In this document: in pieces, positions 34,792 through 43,142 of the stretch
How the letters are laid out: every line of letters begins with the position of its first letter
Position numbering within the stretch: position 1 is the stretch's first letter
From: DASQFQ01 sp038238015
GTDB lineage: Bacteria; Actinomycetota; Thermoleophilia; Solirubrobacterales; Solirubrobacteraceae
Length of the DNA stretch: 64,000 nucleotides
Direction: 5' to 3'
Assembly (NCBI GenBank): GCA_038238015.1
Contig: JBBRYA010000004.1
Location: 36,024 to 100,023, forward strand
Made by a program: the position numbers and the translations under genes
Notes under the pieces: generated by a model
The model's input: the letters and a program-made list of their open reading frames with translations, nothing else
The model's database searches: none
Told to the model about the DNA's origin: nothing

Positions 34792-35755
34792 GACGGCGGC
34801 GGAGGACGGGGCGCGGTCCGGCGGGCGCCTGCGAGGGCGCCTGTCGGCGCTGGGCCTCGTCATCTCCGTACTCGCCGTCGCGGGCGTGGTCTGGTGGGCG
34901 TCGCGCCAGGACCCGCCGCGGCTGCCCCATACCGCCGGCGAGCTCGGCGCGCTGCTGGCCGCCGTCGTCCTCTACGGCGTCAACACGCTCGTCCGCTCCG
35001 AGCGCTGGCACCGCCTGCTCTGCGACGACGGCGCCGAGCCGACGCGCGCGGACTCCTACGCGCTGACCACCATCGGCTACGCGGTCAACAACATCCTGCC
35101 CGCCCGCGCCGGCGACGCGGTGCGCGTCGTCCTGCTCGCGCCGCGCGCGCAGGCGTCGCGGCGCACCGTGGTCGGCACCATCGTCGCCGAGCGGCTGCTG
35201 GACGTCGCGGTGATCCTCGTGCTCTTCCTCGTGGTCGGCTACGCCGTGCTCGGCGAGGTGGGCGCCGGGTCGGTCGAGTGGATCGCGCTGGCGACCGCCG
35301 GCGTGGTGCTGGCGGGGTTCGTCGGCGTCCAGCTGATCCGCCGCAACGAGCGCATCCACGACGTCGTGGCGCCGATGCTCTCCTCCACCCTTCGCCTCGC
35401 CAGCCGCCACGGGCTCCTGCTCGTGGGCATGACGTTCACGATCTGGGCGATCGAGTCGGTGGCCTGGATGGAGGTCGGCCACGCCGTCGGCTTCCCGATG
35501 AGCCTGATCCAGGGCGTCTACCTCGTCGCACTGGCCAGTGTGTTCGCGCTGATCCCCTCAGGCCCCGGCTACGCCGGGACCCAGGACGCCGCCACCGCGA
35601 TCGGCATCAAGGCGATCGGGGGCACGGGCGCGACGGCGGTCTCCTACCTCGTGATGCTGCGCTTCGCGCTGACGGTCCCAATCACCGTCGTGGGGCTGAT
35701 CCTGCTGGCGGCGCGCTACGGCGGGCTGCGGAAGCTGCGGGCGGCCCGCGCCTGA
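34766..35755 (+). CDS. Lysylphosphatidylglycerol synthase transmembrane-region / flippase-like protein
   Basis: About 329 residues with roughly eight membrane helices, including TTIGYAVNNILPARAGDAVR and SVFALIPSGPGYAGTQDAA, both signatures of the UPF0104/AglD-like family that handles lipid-linked sugars or lipids. The first standard start, GTG 34886, cuts off most of helix 1 (LGLVISVLAVAGVVWW). ATC 34766 gives I/M-STPTPLPETAAEDG, restores helix 1 and has GGGA six bases upstream, so I prefer it. Its TGA overlaps the next ATG. Confidence 0.75.
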   Translation: MSTPTPLPETAAEDGARSGGRLRGRLSALGLVISVLAVAGVVWWASRQDPPRLPHTAGELGALLAAVVLYGVNTLVRSERWHRLLCDDGAEPTRADSYALTTIGYAVNNILPARAGDAVRVVLLAPRAQASRRTVVGTIVAERLLDVAVILVLFLVVGYAVLGEVGAGSVEWIALATAGVVLAGFVGVQLIRRNERIHDVVAPMLSSTLRLASRHGLLLVGMTFTIWAIESVAWMEVGHAVGFPMSLIQGVYLVALASVFALIPSGPGYAGTQDAATAIGIKAIGGTGATAVSYLVMLRFALTVPITVVGLILLAARYGGLRKLRAARA

Positions 35756-37290
35756 TGCGGCGCCCGCGGTGGGAGGTCGCGGCATGGGTCGCGCTCGTCG
35801 CGATCGCGCTCGGGCTGCGCCTCTATGACCTCGGCTCGCGCCCGTTCCACCACGACGAGAGCCAGGACGCCTACTTCTCCTGGATCCTCTTCACCAAGGG
35901 CGACTACACCTACCAGCCGATCCTGCACGGGCCGCTGCGCTTCTACATGACGGCCGGGTTCTTCAGCCTGTTCGGCGACTCGAACTTCACCGCGCGCCTC
36001 GCTCCAGCGCTGATGGGGACGCTGATGGTCGCCCTCCCCTACGGCCTGCGCCACCAGATCGGGCGCGTCGGGGCGTTCGCCGCCGCGGTGCTGTTCGCCG
36101 TCGGCCCGTCGTATCTGTACTTCTCGCGCTTCGCCCGCGAGGACATCTACGTGGCCGCGATCACGCTCGCGCTGCTGGTGGTCGTCTTCCGCTTCCTCGA
36201 GCACCCGCGGCGCAGGCACCCTGCGGTGATCGGCGCCCTGCTCGCGCTGTCCTTCGCCACCAAGGAGTCGACGTTCATCACCGTGTTCGTGGCCGGGACG
36301 TTCCTCCTCGGCATCGCTTGGCGCGAGCGCCGGCAGGGCTCGCCGATGCTGCACACCATCGGGTCGGTGGGCCTGGAGGCGTGGGGCTGGGGCCTGGCCG
36401 CCTTCGCGGCGGTGTTCACGCTGCTCTTCACGGTCTTCCTGACCGACCCGCCCGGTCTCTGGAACGGGCTCTACGAGGGCCTGCACTACTGGCTGGGCCA
36501 GCACGCGGTCGGCCGCGGGGGCGAGCCGCCGTACTTCTACGTCGTGGTGCTGTTCGCCCACGAGTGGCCGGTGCTGCTGCTGGGCGGCATCGGCGCGGTG
36601 CTGGCCTTCCGTGCGCCGACGCTGCTGCGCGCGTTCCTGGTCTGGGACTTCGCGCTCTCGCTCGCGATCTACTGCTGGGCGGGCGAGAAGTTCGCCTGGC
36701 TGGTGCTGCACCCGCTGCTGCCGCTGATCCTGCTCGCCGGGCTGGCGGTGCAGGCGCTGTGGGAGGCGCGCGCTCTGGCGCTCGGCCGCGCGGGCATCGC
36801 GGTCGCCGTGCTGGCGGCCGCCTACGTGGGCATCGCCTCGTGGTGGATCAACGCCGAGCACCGGGCCAACCCGGTCGAGTTCCTGGTCAGCACCCAGAGC
36901 TCGGAGACCGTGCCGAAGGTCGCCGCGCAGGTGCGCGCGATGGCCCGGCGCAATCACAGGCTGAGCATCACCATCGACGCGTCCGAGGGCGCGACGTTCC
37001 CATGGGCCTGGTACTTCCGCGACCTCCCGGCCGGCTACGTGGACCTCTCCACCGCGACCGCGGCGCCGGCGTCCGACGTGCTGATCATGACCCAGGCCGA
37101 CCGCGACCGGCTGGGGCCCGCGCTGACCGGCTACGGCGAACGCAGCTTCCCGTTCCGGGTGTGGTGGGTGCGCGAGTACGACCAGATGTCGGCGGGCAAC
37201 TGGTGGCGCTGGTACACCCGCCGCAAGCCCTGGAACCCAACGGGCGGAATGCCCGAGTGGCGCTTGGTCAGGCCGTCGCCGAGCTCCTGA
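35755..37290 (+). CDS. Agl23/TIGR03663-like GT-C membrane protein
   Basis: A 511-residue protein with about eleven helices. DLGSRPFHHDESQDAYFSW is the first external loop, with the acidic residues typical of GT-C enzymes, and SRFAREDIYVAAITLALL matches the TIGR03663 family, called flippase-activity-associated Agl23 in archaea. It is probably involved in transfer or flipping of lipid-linked glycans. It is coupled to the flippase-like gene and overlaps the convergent DUF2298 gene by 23 bases. Confidence 0.8.
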   Translation: MRRPRWEVAAWVALVAIALGLRLYDLGSRPFHHDESQDAYFSWILFTKGDYTYQPILHGPLRFYMTAGFFSLFGDSNFTARLAPALMGTLMVALPYGLRHQIGRVGAFAAAVLFAVGPSYLYFSRFAREDIYVAAITLALLVVVFRFLEHPRRRHPAVIGALLALSFATKESTFITVFVAGTFLLGIAWRERRQGSPMLHTIGSVGLEAWGWGLAAFAAVFTLLFTVFLTDPPGLWNGLYEGLHYWLGQHAVGRGGEPPYFYVVVLFAHEWPVLLLGGIGAVLAFRAPTLLRAFLVWDFALSLAIYCWAGEKFAWLVLHPLLPLILLAGLAVQALWEARALALGRAGIAVAVLAAAYVGIASWWINAEHRANPVEFLVSTQSSETVPKVAAQVRAMARRNHRLSITIDASEGATFPWAWYFRDLPAGYVDLSTATAAPASDVLIMTQADRDRLGPALTGYGERSFPFRVWWVREYDQMSAGNWWRWYTRRKPWNPTGGMPEWRLVRPSPSS

Positions 37291-39394
37291 CCTCCCAGAT
37301 CACCGTGCCGTCGCGGTCGAACACGCGCCGGCCCAGGACGTCCCACTTGGCCAGCCCCGCGTCGCCGTAGTCGGTGCGCTCGAGCGGCCCGACGACCACG
37401 TAGCGCACGCGGTAGTGGCGCAGCGGCGCGAGCGCGGTGCGGGCGTCAGGCGCCGTGTAGAGGCGCTCGACCTGCTGGCGGCGGGTCCCGGGATCGTGCG
37501 CCCACTGCAACTCGTGGCCGACCCAGCCCATGAGGGTCGGCAGCCCGGTGAAGGTCGAGATGCGCGCGTGGCCGAACGCCGAGTAGTCGTCGCCAACCGA
37601 TTCGAGCACGACCGCCTTGCGCGGGGCGTGCTCGCGCAGCCAGCCAATCGCCGCGACGTCGCCGGGGGCGGTGCGCGCGAGCCAGCCCAGGCCGTCGAGC
37701 GTCGGGGGATGCGAGAAGCCGTCCTTGCGCGCGTAGGTCCCGGCCACCGGGTAGACGAGCGCCAGCCCGACCAGCGCCGCCAGCGGCAGCGCCCACGCGA
37801 TGCGGACCGCCCGCGGCAGCCACGCTCCCGCCCACATCAGCACCCCGGCGCCCGCCACCGCCAGCAGCAGCCACGCCTGATAGCCCATCTTGAACACCGT
37901 GTTCATGCGATAGAGGTCGCTGCCCTCGAAGGAGTCGCGGACGTAGACGACCTCGCCGATCAGCAGGCACAGCATCCCGCCGGCGATCAGCAGCCACGCG
38001 AAGCGCTCCGGCGCCGCCAGCCGCCGCGACACCATCGCGTGGGCCGCCACGAGCGCAAGCGCGGCGAGCACCGCGACGCCCGCGAGGTCAGAGACGGCCA
38101 GCAGCGAGCCGAGGAACACCGCGGCTACCGCGATCCACGCCGCGTTGCGCCACGGATGCGCCGAGCGCGCGATGCGCACCGCGTAGGCGGTGGCCGCGAG
38201 GTAGGCGAGCAGGCCGTAGATGCGGCCGTACTCGCGGGCGAACGCGGTGAACGGGCGGTGGTCCGTGACCTTTCCGAAGCCCTTGGCGGCGGGGTCGTAG
38301 TCGATCAGGAACGGCAGCACCGCGAGCACCGCGAGGACGAGCAGCACGAACAGCCAGGCGGCGGTGCGGGCGCCCTCGCGCAGCCCGACCCGGTCGCGCA
38401 TGCGCACCACCCCGCCGAGCACGACGAGCCCCGCCAGGACCGGGAACGACCAGGCGTTGATCGCGTACAGCGTGCCGATCACGACGGCGCTCACCACGAG
38501 CTCGAGCGCCGCGGGCCCCCGCGGCGGCAGCGGCGGGCCCGCGAGCGCCAGCTGCAGCGCGACGCCGAGGGCGAGCAGCGAGAACGGGATCGCCATCACG
38601 TGCGCGTGCAGGTCGGCCAGCACGAACGAGAAGGCCGGGAACTCGTTGATCGTCCCGAGGATCACGCGCGAGGCCCCGAACCAGTCATACGCGCGCAGCG
38701 CGCCGCCGTCGCGCAGCAGCTGCTCGCCCCCGAGCACGTTGCCGAGCAGCAGGACCAGCGCGACGGTCAGCAGCCCGGCGGCGACGCGCCCCCGGAACGC
38801 CATGCCCAGCGCGAAGCACGCCGCCACCGAGAGCGCGAAGAAGGCGGCGACGGCAAGGTTGTAGCCCACGCTGGGCTCGACGCCGGTGAGCCGTACGAGC
38901 AGCGCCGCCATCAGGTGGCCGAGGTAGTAGTAGTTGAGCTGCTCCCCGGCCATCCACGGGTCCGAGGGCGGGAAGTACTGCGTGTCGTTTGAGGCGTTGA
39001 TGAACGCCATGTCCATTGGCTTCTCGGTCGCCCAGACGTCCGGCGAGTAGGCCTGCGAGAGCGCCATCGCCGCGAACGCGACCACCGCCAGACCCTCGGC
39101 CCACAGGAAGCCGCGCAGCCGCAGCGGATCGGGCAGCCGCGGGCGCCAGCGCCACCAGACCAGAGCGCCCGCGAGTGCGACCAGCCCACAGGCCCCGGCC
39201 GCCGAGGCGACGCCGTAGGGCACCACGTGCAGACTCCCGCCGATCCACACCAGCCACGTGACGGCAAGCAGCCCGAGCGGCTTGGCGAAGCCCAGCCCCG
39301 CGCCGGGAAGGCGCGCGAACACCAAGGCAGCGAGCGGCGTGGCTGCCAGTCCCAGCACCTCGATGAGCGCGAAGACGCGCAGCGCGTCGAGCAT
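37268..39394 (-). CDS. DUF2298 (Chlor_Arch_YYY) polytopic membrane protein
   Basis: A 708-residue protein with more than a dozen helices. AFINASNDTQYFPPSDPWM, LNYYYLGHLMAALL and EFPAFSFVLADLHAHVMAIP are hallmark loops of the DUF2298 family found in Chloroflexi, archaea and some actinobacteria. It is thought to be a GT-C-like glycosyltransferase. The soluble C-terminal part (about 580-708) holds PTLMGWVGHELQWAH. Its closeness to the Agl23-like gene supports a common glycan pathway. Confidence 0.82.
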   Translation of the reverse strand: MLDALRVFALIEVLGLAATPLAALVFARLPGAGLGFAKPLGLLAVTWLVWIGGSLHVVPYGVASAAGACGLVALAGALVWWRWRPRLPDPLRLRGFLWAEGLAVVAFAAMALSQAYSPDVWATEKPMDMAFINASNDTQYFPPSDPWMAGEQLNYYYLGHLMAALLVRLTGVEPSVGYNLAVAAFFALSVAACFALGMAFRGRVAAGLLTVALVLLLGNVLGGEQLLRDGGALRAYDWFGASRVILGTINEFPAFSFVLADLHAHVMAIPFSLLALGVALQLALAGPPLPPRGPAALELVVSAVVIGTLYAINAWSFPVLAGLVVLGGVVRMRDRVGLREGARTAAWLFVLLVLAVLAVLPFLIDYDPAAKGFGKVTDHRPFTAFAREYGRIYGLLAYLAATAYAVRIARSAHPWRNAAWIAVAAVFLGSLLAVSDLAGVAVLAALALVAAHAMVSRRLAAPERFAWLLIAGGMLCLLIGEVVYVRDSFEGSDLYRMNTVFKMGYQAWLLLAVAGAGVLMWAGAWLPRAVRIAWALPLAALVGLALVYPVAGTYARKDGFSHPPTLDGLGWLARTAPGDVAAIGWLREHAPRKAVVLESVGDDYSAFGHARISTFTGLPTLMGWVGHELQWAHDPGTRRQQVERLYTAPDARTALAPLRHYRVRYVVVGPLERTDYGDAGLAKWDVLGRRVFDRDGTVIWEVRSSATA

Positions 39395-39426
39395 CAGTGG
39401 GCCGAGACACTAATGTCGGGTCCAGC

Positions 39427-40485
39427 GTGAACACCTACGACCGGCTCGCCGACCTCCCGCTGCGCATCGAGGGATACGCCCTGGAGGCGCGCGAGCGCGC
39501 TGTCTCCGAGCAGTTCAAGCGCGTCACCACCACGTTTCACCTCGGCGGCGAGGGCGAGGAGGGGCACGGCGAGGACGTCACCTACGGCGAGGACGAGCAG
39601 CGCGCCCAGCAGGAGCGCGGGCCCGACCTGCCGCTCGCGGGCGACTGGACGCTCGACTCCTTCTCGCGCCACGTCGGCACGCTCGACCTGTTCCCGGGCA
39701 TCGAGCCGGAGATGCCCGCCTTCCGGCTCTACCGCCGCTGGGCGATCGAGAGCGCCGCGCTGGACCTCGCGCTGCGCCAGGGCGGCCTGTCGCTCGCCGC
39801 GGTGCTCGAGCGCGAGCCGCGGCCGGTGAACTTCGTCGTGTCGCTGCGCATCGGCTCGCCGCCGAGCTTCGAGCCGGTGGAGCGGCGGATGGCCGCCTAC
39901 CCGGGTATCCGCTTCAAGCTCGACGCCACCCCGGACTGGGACGAGGCGCTGATCGCGCGCCTGGCGGCGACCGGCGCGGTCGCCTCGATCGACCTCAAGG
40001 GCGCCTACAAGGGCACGATCGTCGACGTGGAGACCGACCCGGTGCTCTACCGCCGCCTGGCCGAGGCGCTCCCGGAGGCGTGGCTGGAGGACCCCGACCT
40101 GACCGACCCGGAGGCCGACGCGGCGCTCGAGCCCTACCGCGACCGCATCACCTGGGACGCGCCGATCCACTCCGTGGCCGACATCCAGGGCCTGCCGTTC
40201 CCGCCCCGCACCGTCAACATCAAGCCCTCGCGGGTCGGCGCGATCTCAGACCTCATGGCGGCCTACGACTACTGCGCGGAGCAGGGCATGGGCATGTACG
40301 GCGGCGGCCAGTCAGAGCTCGGCGTCGGGCGCGGGCAGATCCAGTACCTGGCGAGCCTCTTCCACCCTGACGGGCCGAACGACATCGCCCCCTCGGGCTA
40401 TGACTGGGCCGAGTTCCCCGAGGGCCTGGACCCGAGCCCGCTCGACCCGGAGATCGAGCCCACCGGGTTCCGCCGGCGACCGTAG
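39427..40485 (+). CDS. Enolase-superfamily (muconate cycloisomerase-like) protein
   Basis: A 352-residue protein with an alpha/beta-barrel pattern: RFKLDATPDWD, ASIDLKGAYKG, TVNIKPSRVGAI and YGGGQSELGVGRGQIQYLAS hold lysines, aspartates and a glutamate in positions like those of enolase-superfamily barrels. The reaction is unknown; o-succinylbenzoate synthase-like or racemase chemistry is possible. GTG 39427 is chosen because ATG-like starts upstream would enter the divergent gene. The gap to the divergent DUF2298 gene is 32 bases. Confidence 0.7.
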   Translation: MNTYDRLADLPLRIEGYALEARERAVSEQFKRVTTTFHLGGEGEEGHGEDVTYGEDEQRAQQERGPDLPLAGDWTLDSFSRHVGTLDLFPGIEPEMPAFRLYRRWAIESAALDLALRQGGLSLAAVLEREPRPVNFVVSLRIGSPPSFEPVERRMAAYPGIRFKLDATPDWDEALIARLAATGAVASIDLKGAYKGTIVDVETDPVLYRRLAEALPEAWLEDPDLTDPEADAALEPYRDRITWDAPIHSVADIQGLPFPPRTVNIKPSRVGAISDLMAAYDYCAEQGMGMYGGGQSELGVGRGQIQYLASLFHPDGPNDIAPSGYDWAEFPEGLDPSPLDPEIEPTGFRRRP

Positions 40486-40496
40486 ACTTAGCCGTC
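40483..40496 (+). promoter_or_regulatory. Putative -10 of a leaderless transcript
   Basis: TAGACT (40483-40488) lies 8 bases before ATG 40497 and overlaps the TAG stop of the preceding gene. No Shine-Dalgarno site is present in the spacer. Confidence 0.4.
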
Positions 40497-41129
40497 ATGC
40501 CGCCCAAGCAGCGCCAGGTCCGGATGGAGAACAAGGGAGCCATGGCCGCCATGTCGCGACTGGAGTCCCGGAGCGACGAGGAGCTCCAGGCCGAGACGCG
40601 CTTCCGCTCCGCCGCCCAGGCCATCCTCGGCGCGCGCGCCGCCGAGCGCATGGACGCCAAGCGCTCGCGCGAGCACTTCCGCCAGGCGATCGCCGCCGCC
40701 CGCCCGCAGGAGCGCCTGCAGCTGCGGCGCATGGCCGAAGCCTCGCTCGCGCTCGCCGAGCGCCGCCCGGCCGACCTCAAGGCCGCGGCCGAGAAGCTCG
40801 GCCAGACCCCGCCCACCAACCGCCAGCTGCTCGCGCTGCGCTTCATGGGCCTGATCGCCCCGCCGCCGGGCGCGAGCCCGCTGCTGCGCGCGCGCGGCAT
40901 CTTCATCGTCTTCGCGCTGATCGTGCTCCTGCTCGCGCTGGGCTGGGGCATCGTCCAGCTCGGCTCGCTGCCGTTCGGCGGCATCGACAAGGGCGTGAGC
41001 ATCTTCTGGGGCTTCTTGCTGGTCTGCGTCGCGCTCGGCGTGCTGTTCCTCGTCGGCCGCCGGCGCCAGAAGCGCGCGCGCGCCGCGACGGCCGAGCAGC
41101 GCGCGGACGCCGCGGCGAGCAGGCGCTAA
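40497..41129 (+). CDS. Membrane protein with charged N-terminal helical domain, unknown
   Basis: A 210-residue protein. Residues 1-120 are charged and alanine-rich, likely helical (SREHFRQAIAAARPQERLQL). Two membrane helices follow at about 133-155 and 165-187, then a short basic tail (GRRRQKRARA). It may be a small anchored assembly or regulatory protein. No family recognised; good actinobacterial codon use supports a real gene. Confidence 0.6.
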   Translation: MPPKQRQVRMENKGAMAAMSRLESRSDEELQAETRFRSAAQAILGARAAERMDAKRSREHFRQAIAAARPQERLQLRRMAEASLALAERRPADLKAAAEKLGQTPPTNRQLLALRFMGLIAPPPGASPLLRARGIFIVFALIVLLLALGWGIVQLGSLPFGGIDKGVSIFWGFLLVCVALGVLFLVGRRRQKRARAATAEQRADAAASRR

Positions 41130-41311
41130 GCGCGGCAGCGTCGCGCGAACGTCAACGGCGGCTGGGTAGGAGACGGGCGCCGGCGGCCCGCGGCGGTCGG
41201 AGCCGGGCGGTCGCGGTGGGCTCGCGGGGATGAACGCGGCAGCTTTCCTGGATAGGCATCGGATAGCGTCCTCTAGGCAGGACAGCTGCCTAGAAAGAGC
41301 GCGAGGACGCC
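41130..41311. other. Intergenic region without a gene
   Basis: 182 bases with no supported coding frame. The only structured element is the inverted repeat at 41272-41294. GC-rich runs occupy 41170-41230; no tRNA-like cloverleaf seen. With the acetyltransferase remnant to its right, this is the longest stretch in the window without an intact gene (41130-41577). Confidence 0.6.
41272..41294. repeat. Perfect inverted repeat, possible terminator or operator
   Basis: Arms TCTAGGCAG (41272-41280) and CTGCCTAGA (41286-41294) with a 5-base loop form a perfect 9-pair hairpin. No T-run follows on either strand, so it may be a weak terminator for the remnant gene on the minus strand or a protein-binding site. 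The half-site TAGGCAG also occurs in the molybdate-operon repeat at 23316-23338, in the opposite arrangement. Confidence 0.45.
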
Positions 41312-41545
41312 CTACTCGGTCGGCTCGACCGGCAGCTCGCCGCGAGCGGGTGCGCGCAGCGACAGCACGAGCACAGACTCGGTGAGCTGCGGCCTGCCGG
41401 TCATCGGCCGACCCTCGCCCGTGGGCTCGAAGCCGAGTCTCCGGTAGAGCGCCGCCGCGGCCGCGGCCCGGCCGGTGACCAGAGCTCGAGCCGCGTGGCC
41501 GCGGGCGCGGGCCCAGGTGGCCATGACCGCGCGTTCTTGGCACAT
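41312..41545 (-). pseudogene. Remnant of a GNAT acetyltransferase C-terminus
   Basis: Up to 77 residues in which ALYRRLGFEPTGEGRPM followed by ESVLVLSL matches the last helix and strands of GNAT acetyltransferases. The acetyl-CoA-binding part (R-x-x-G-x-G/A) and the whole N-terminal half are missing, and the intact gene at 41578 begins on the other side. It is best read as a truncated gene end, probably nonfunctional. Confidence 0.55.
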
Positions 41546-41565
41546 TCGGGCAACCGCGCCCCGGA

Positions 41566-41577
41566 TATTGTCGGTAG
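41566..41577 (+). promoter_or_regulatory. Putative -10 of a leaderless transcript
   Basis: TATTGT (41566-41571) lies 6 bases before GTG 41578, which has no usable Shine-Dalgarno site. The arrangement equals that of other proposed leaderless starts here. Confidence 0.4.
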
Positions 41578-42066
41578 GTGGCCAACGCGATCGTCACGAA
41601 ACGCCTGCTCATGCTGCAGATGGCGGTCGAGGACGCGGTGGCGCTGGTCGAGGGGCGACATCCCAACGGGCGGCCCTGGGCGCCGGGCTATCCCGACGAC
41701 GGCGCGGTCGTGGCGGCGAGCATGGTCGTCACCGCGACCCAGCGCGGGTCCGATCTCGGGGCCTTCGGGACCTACCAGATCATCCGCCGCGAGGACGGGT
41801 CCGTAATCGGGGCCTGCGGGTTCATGGGCGCCCCGGACGACACGGGCGCCGTGAGCGTCGGCTACGGGCTCGCCGAGTCCGCGCGCGGGCAGGGCTACGC
41901 CGCCGAGGCGCTGCGCGGGCTGCTCGACTGGGCTCGCAGCCAGGAGGGGCTGACCTGCGTCCTGGCCGACACCACCCGCACCAACATCCCCTCGCAGAAG
42001 GTCATGGAGCGCGCGGGCATGAAGCGCGTCGGCGAGGACGGCGAGCTCCTCTACTACATGGCCTGA
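41578..42066 (+). CDS. GNAT-family N-acetyltransferase (RimJ/RimL-like)
   Basis: A 162-residue acetyltransferase. VSVGYGLAESARGQGYAAEA contains the acetyl-CoA pyrophosphate loop (R-G-Q-G-Y-A), and NIPSQKVMERAGMKRVGE the late strand-helix of RimJ/RimL-type enzymes. It may acetylate a protein N-terminus or a small molecule. GTG 41578. An ECF sigma factor gene follows 36 bases downstream. Confidence 0.85.
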   Translation: MANAIVTKRLLMLQMAVEDAVALVEGRHPNGRPWAPGYPDDGAVVAASMVVTATQRGSDLGAFGTYQIIRREDGSVIGACGFMGAPDDTGAVSVGYGLAESARGQGYAAEALRGLLDWARSQEGLTCVLADTTRTNIPSQKVMERAGMKRVGEDGELLYYMA

Positions 42067-42102
42067 GCCTCACAACCGGCGCGCCTGCCACGTTGTAGGG
42101 AG

Positions 42103-42570
42103 GTGACCGCTGTCGCGCTCCCCCCCTTCTGGTCGCTCGTGGAGGCCCACGGCGACGAGCTGCTGGCCCACGCGCGGCGGCTTACCGGGGAGCAGCAGGC
42201 CGAGGACGTGCTCCAGGACGCGCTGCTGCGCGCGCTACGCGCCTACCCGCGGCTGCGCCACGCCGACCACCTGCGCGCCTGGCTCTACCGCGTGACCACG
42301 ACGGCCGCGATCGACGCACATCGGGCGCGCCGCCGCGAGATCCCCACTGCGGAGCCGCCGGCTCCCTCGGTGCAGGCCGAGTACGACGACGGCGCCTTCG
42401 ACGCGCTGATCGCGCCGCTCGCCGCGCCCGCGCGCGACGCGCTGCGCCTGCGCTACGTCGAGGACCTCGACTACGACCGCATCGCCGTCGCCCTCGACTG
42501 CTCCCCGGACGCCGCCCGCCAGCGCGTCTCCACCGCCGTGCGCGCCCTCAGAAAGCAGGCCTCCCCATGA
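42103..42570 (+). CDS. ECF-type RNA polymerase sigma factor
   Basis: A 155-residue sigma-70-family factor with region 2 (EDVLQDALLRALRAYPRLRH, AWLYRVTTTAAIDAHR) and region 4 (LRYVEDLDYDRIAVALDC, RQRVSTAVRAL). No anti-sigma gene is adjacent. It overlaps an alkyltransferase gene by 4 bases, so the pair may respond to DNA alkylation. GTG 42103 follows AGGGAG with no spacing, so the translation start is slightly uncertain. Confidence 0.85.
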   Translation: MTAVALPPFWSLVEAHGDELLAHARRLTGEQQAEDVLQDALLRALRAYPRLRHADHLRAWLYRVTTTAAIDAHRARRREIPTAEPPAPSVQAEYDDGAFDALIAPLAAPARDALRLRYVEDLDYDRIAVALDCSPDAARQRVSTAVRALRKQASP

Positions 42571-43142
42571 CCCCGCTCTCCCCCGAGTTCCTCGCCTCGC
42601 TCGCCTCCGCCGCCGTCCGCGAGGGCCTCGCCGACGCCGTCTACACGCGGCTGCGAAGCCCGATCGGGGACCTGCTCGTCGTCCAGGGCGGGCACGGCGT
42701 GCTGCGCATCGGCTTCGCGGAGGAGCCCGAGGACGCGCTACTGGCCGACGTCGCCGCCCGCGTCGGCCCGCGGGTCATCGCCTCCGACCGCGAGCTCGCG
42801 GTCACGCGCGACACGCTCTCGGCCTACCTCGAGGGCGACGACGACCGCCTCGAGCTGCCGGTCGACCTCACGCTCGTGGGCGCCCCGTTCCGCCGTGCCG
42901 TGCTCGAGACGCTGCACCGCGAGGTGCGGCGCGGCGAGGTCATCACCTACGGGGCGCTGGCCGAGCAGGCCGGCCGGCCGCGCGCGGCGCGCGCCGTCGG
43001 CACGGCCTGCGCGCGCAACCCCGTGCCGCTGATCGTCCCCTGCCACCGCGTCCTGCCCGGCTCGGGCGGGATCGGCTCCTACGGCGGCGGGCCGGAGCGC
43101 AAGCGCGCGCTGCTCGCGCTCGAGGGCTCGCTGCCCGCCTAG
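42567..43142 (+). CDS. ogt: Methylated-DNA--protein-cysteine methyltransferase (Ogt/MGMT)
   Basis: A 191-residue DNA repair protein. The alkyl-accepting C159 is in VPCHRVL, preceded by VITYGALAEQAGRPRAARAVG (DNA-binding helix and arginine finger). It removes alkyl groups from O6 of guanine in a suicide reaction. ATG 42567 overlaps the sigma factor stop (ATGA). It ends 4 bases into the convergent transaminase gene. Confidence 0.92.
   Translation: MTPLSPEFLASLASAAVREGLADAVYTRLRSPIGDLLVVQGGHGVLRIGFAEEPEDALLADVAARVGPRVIASDRELAVTRDTLSAYLEGDDDRLELPVDLTLVGAPFRRAVLETLHREVRRGEVITYGALAEQAGRPRAARAVGTACARNPVPLIVPCHRVLPGSGGIGSYGGGPERKRALLALEGSLPA

Noticed and set aside
41130..41311. tRNA or small RNA gene in the gap
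   Set aside because: No cloverleaf or conserved T-loop (GGTTCRANNCC-like) sequence found by eye; only one hairpin is present.
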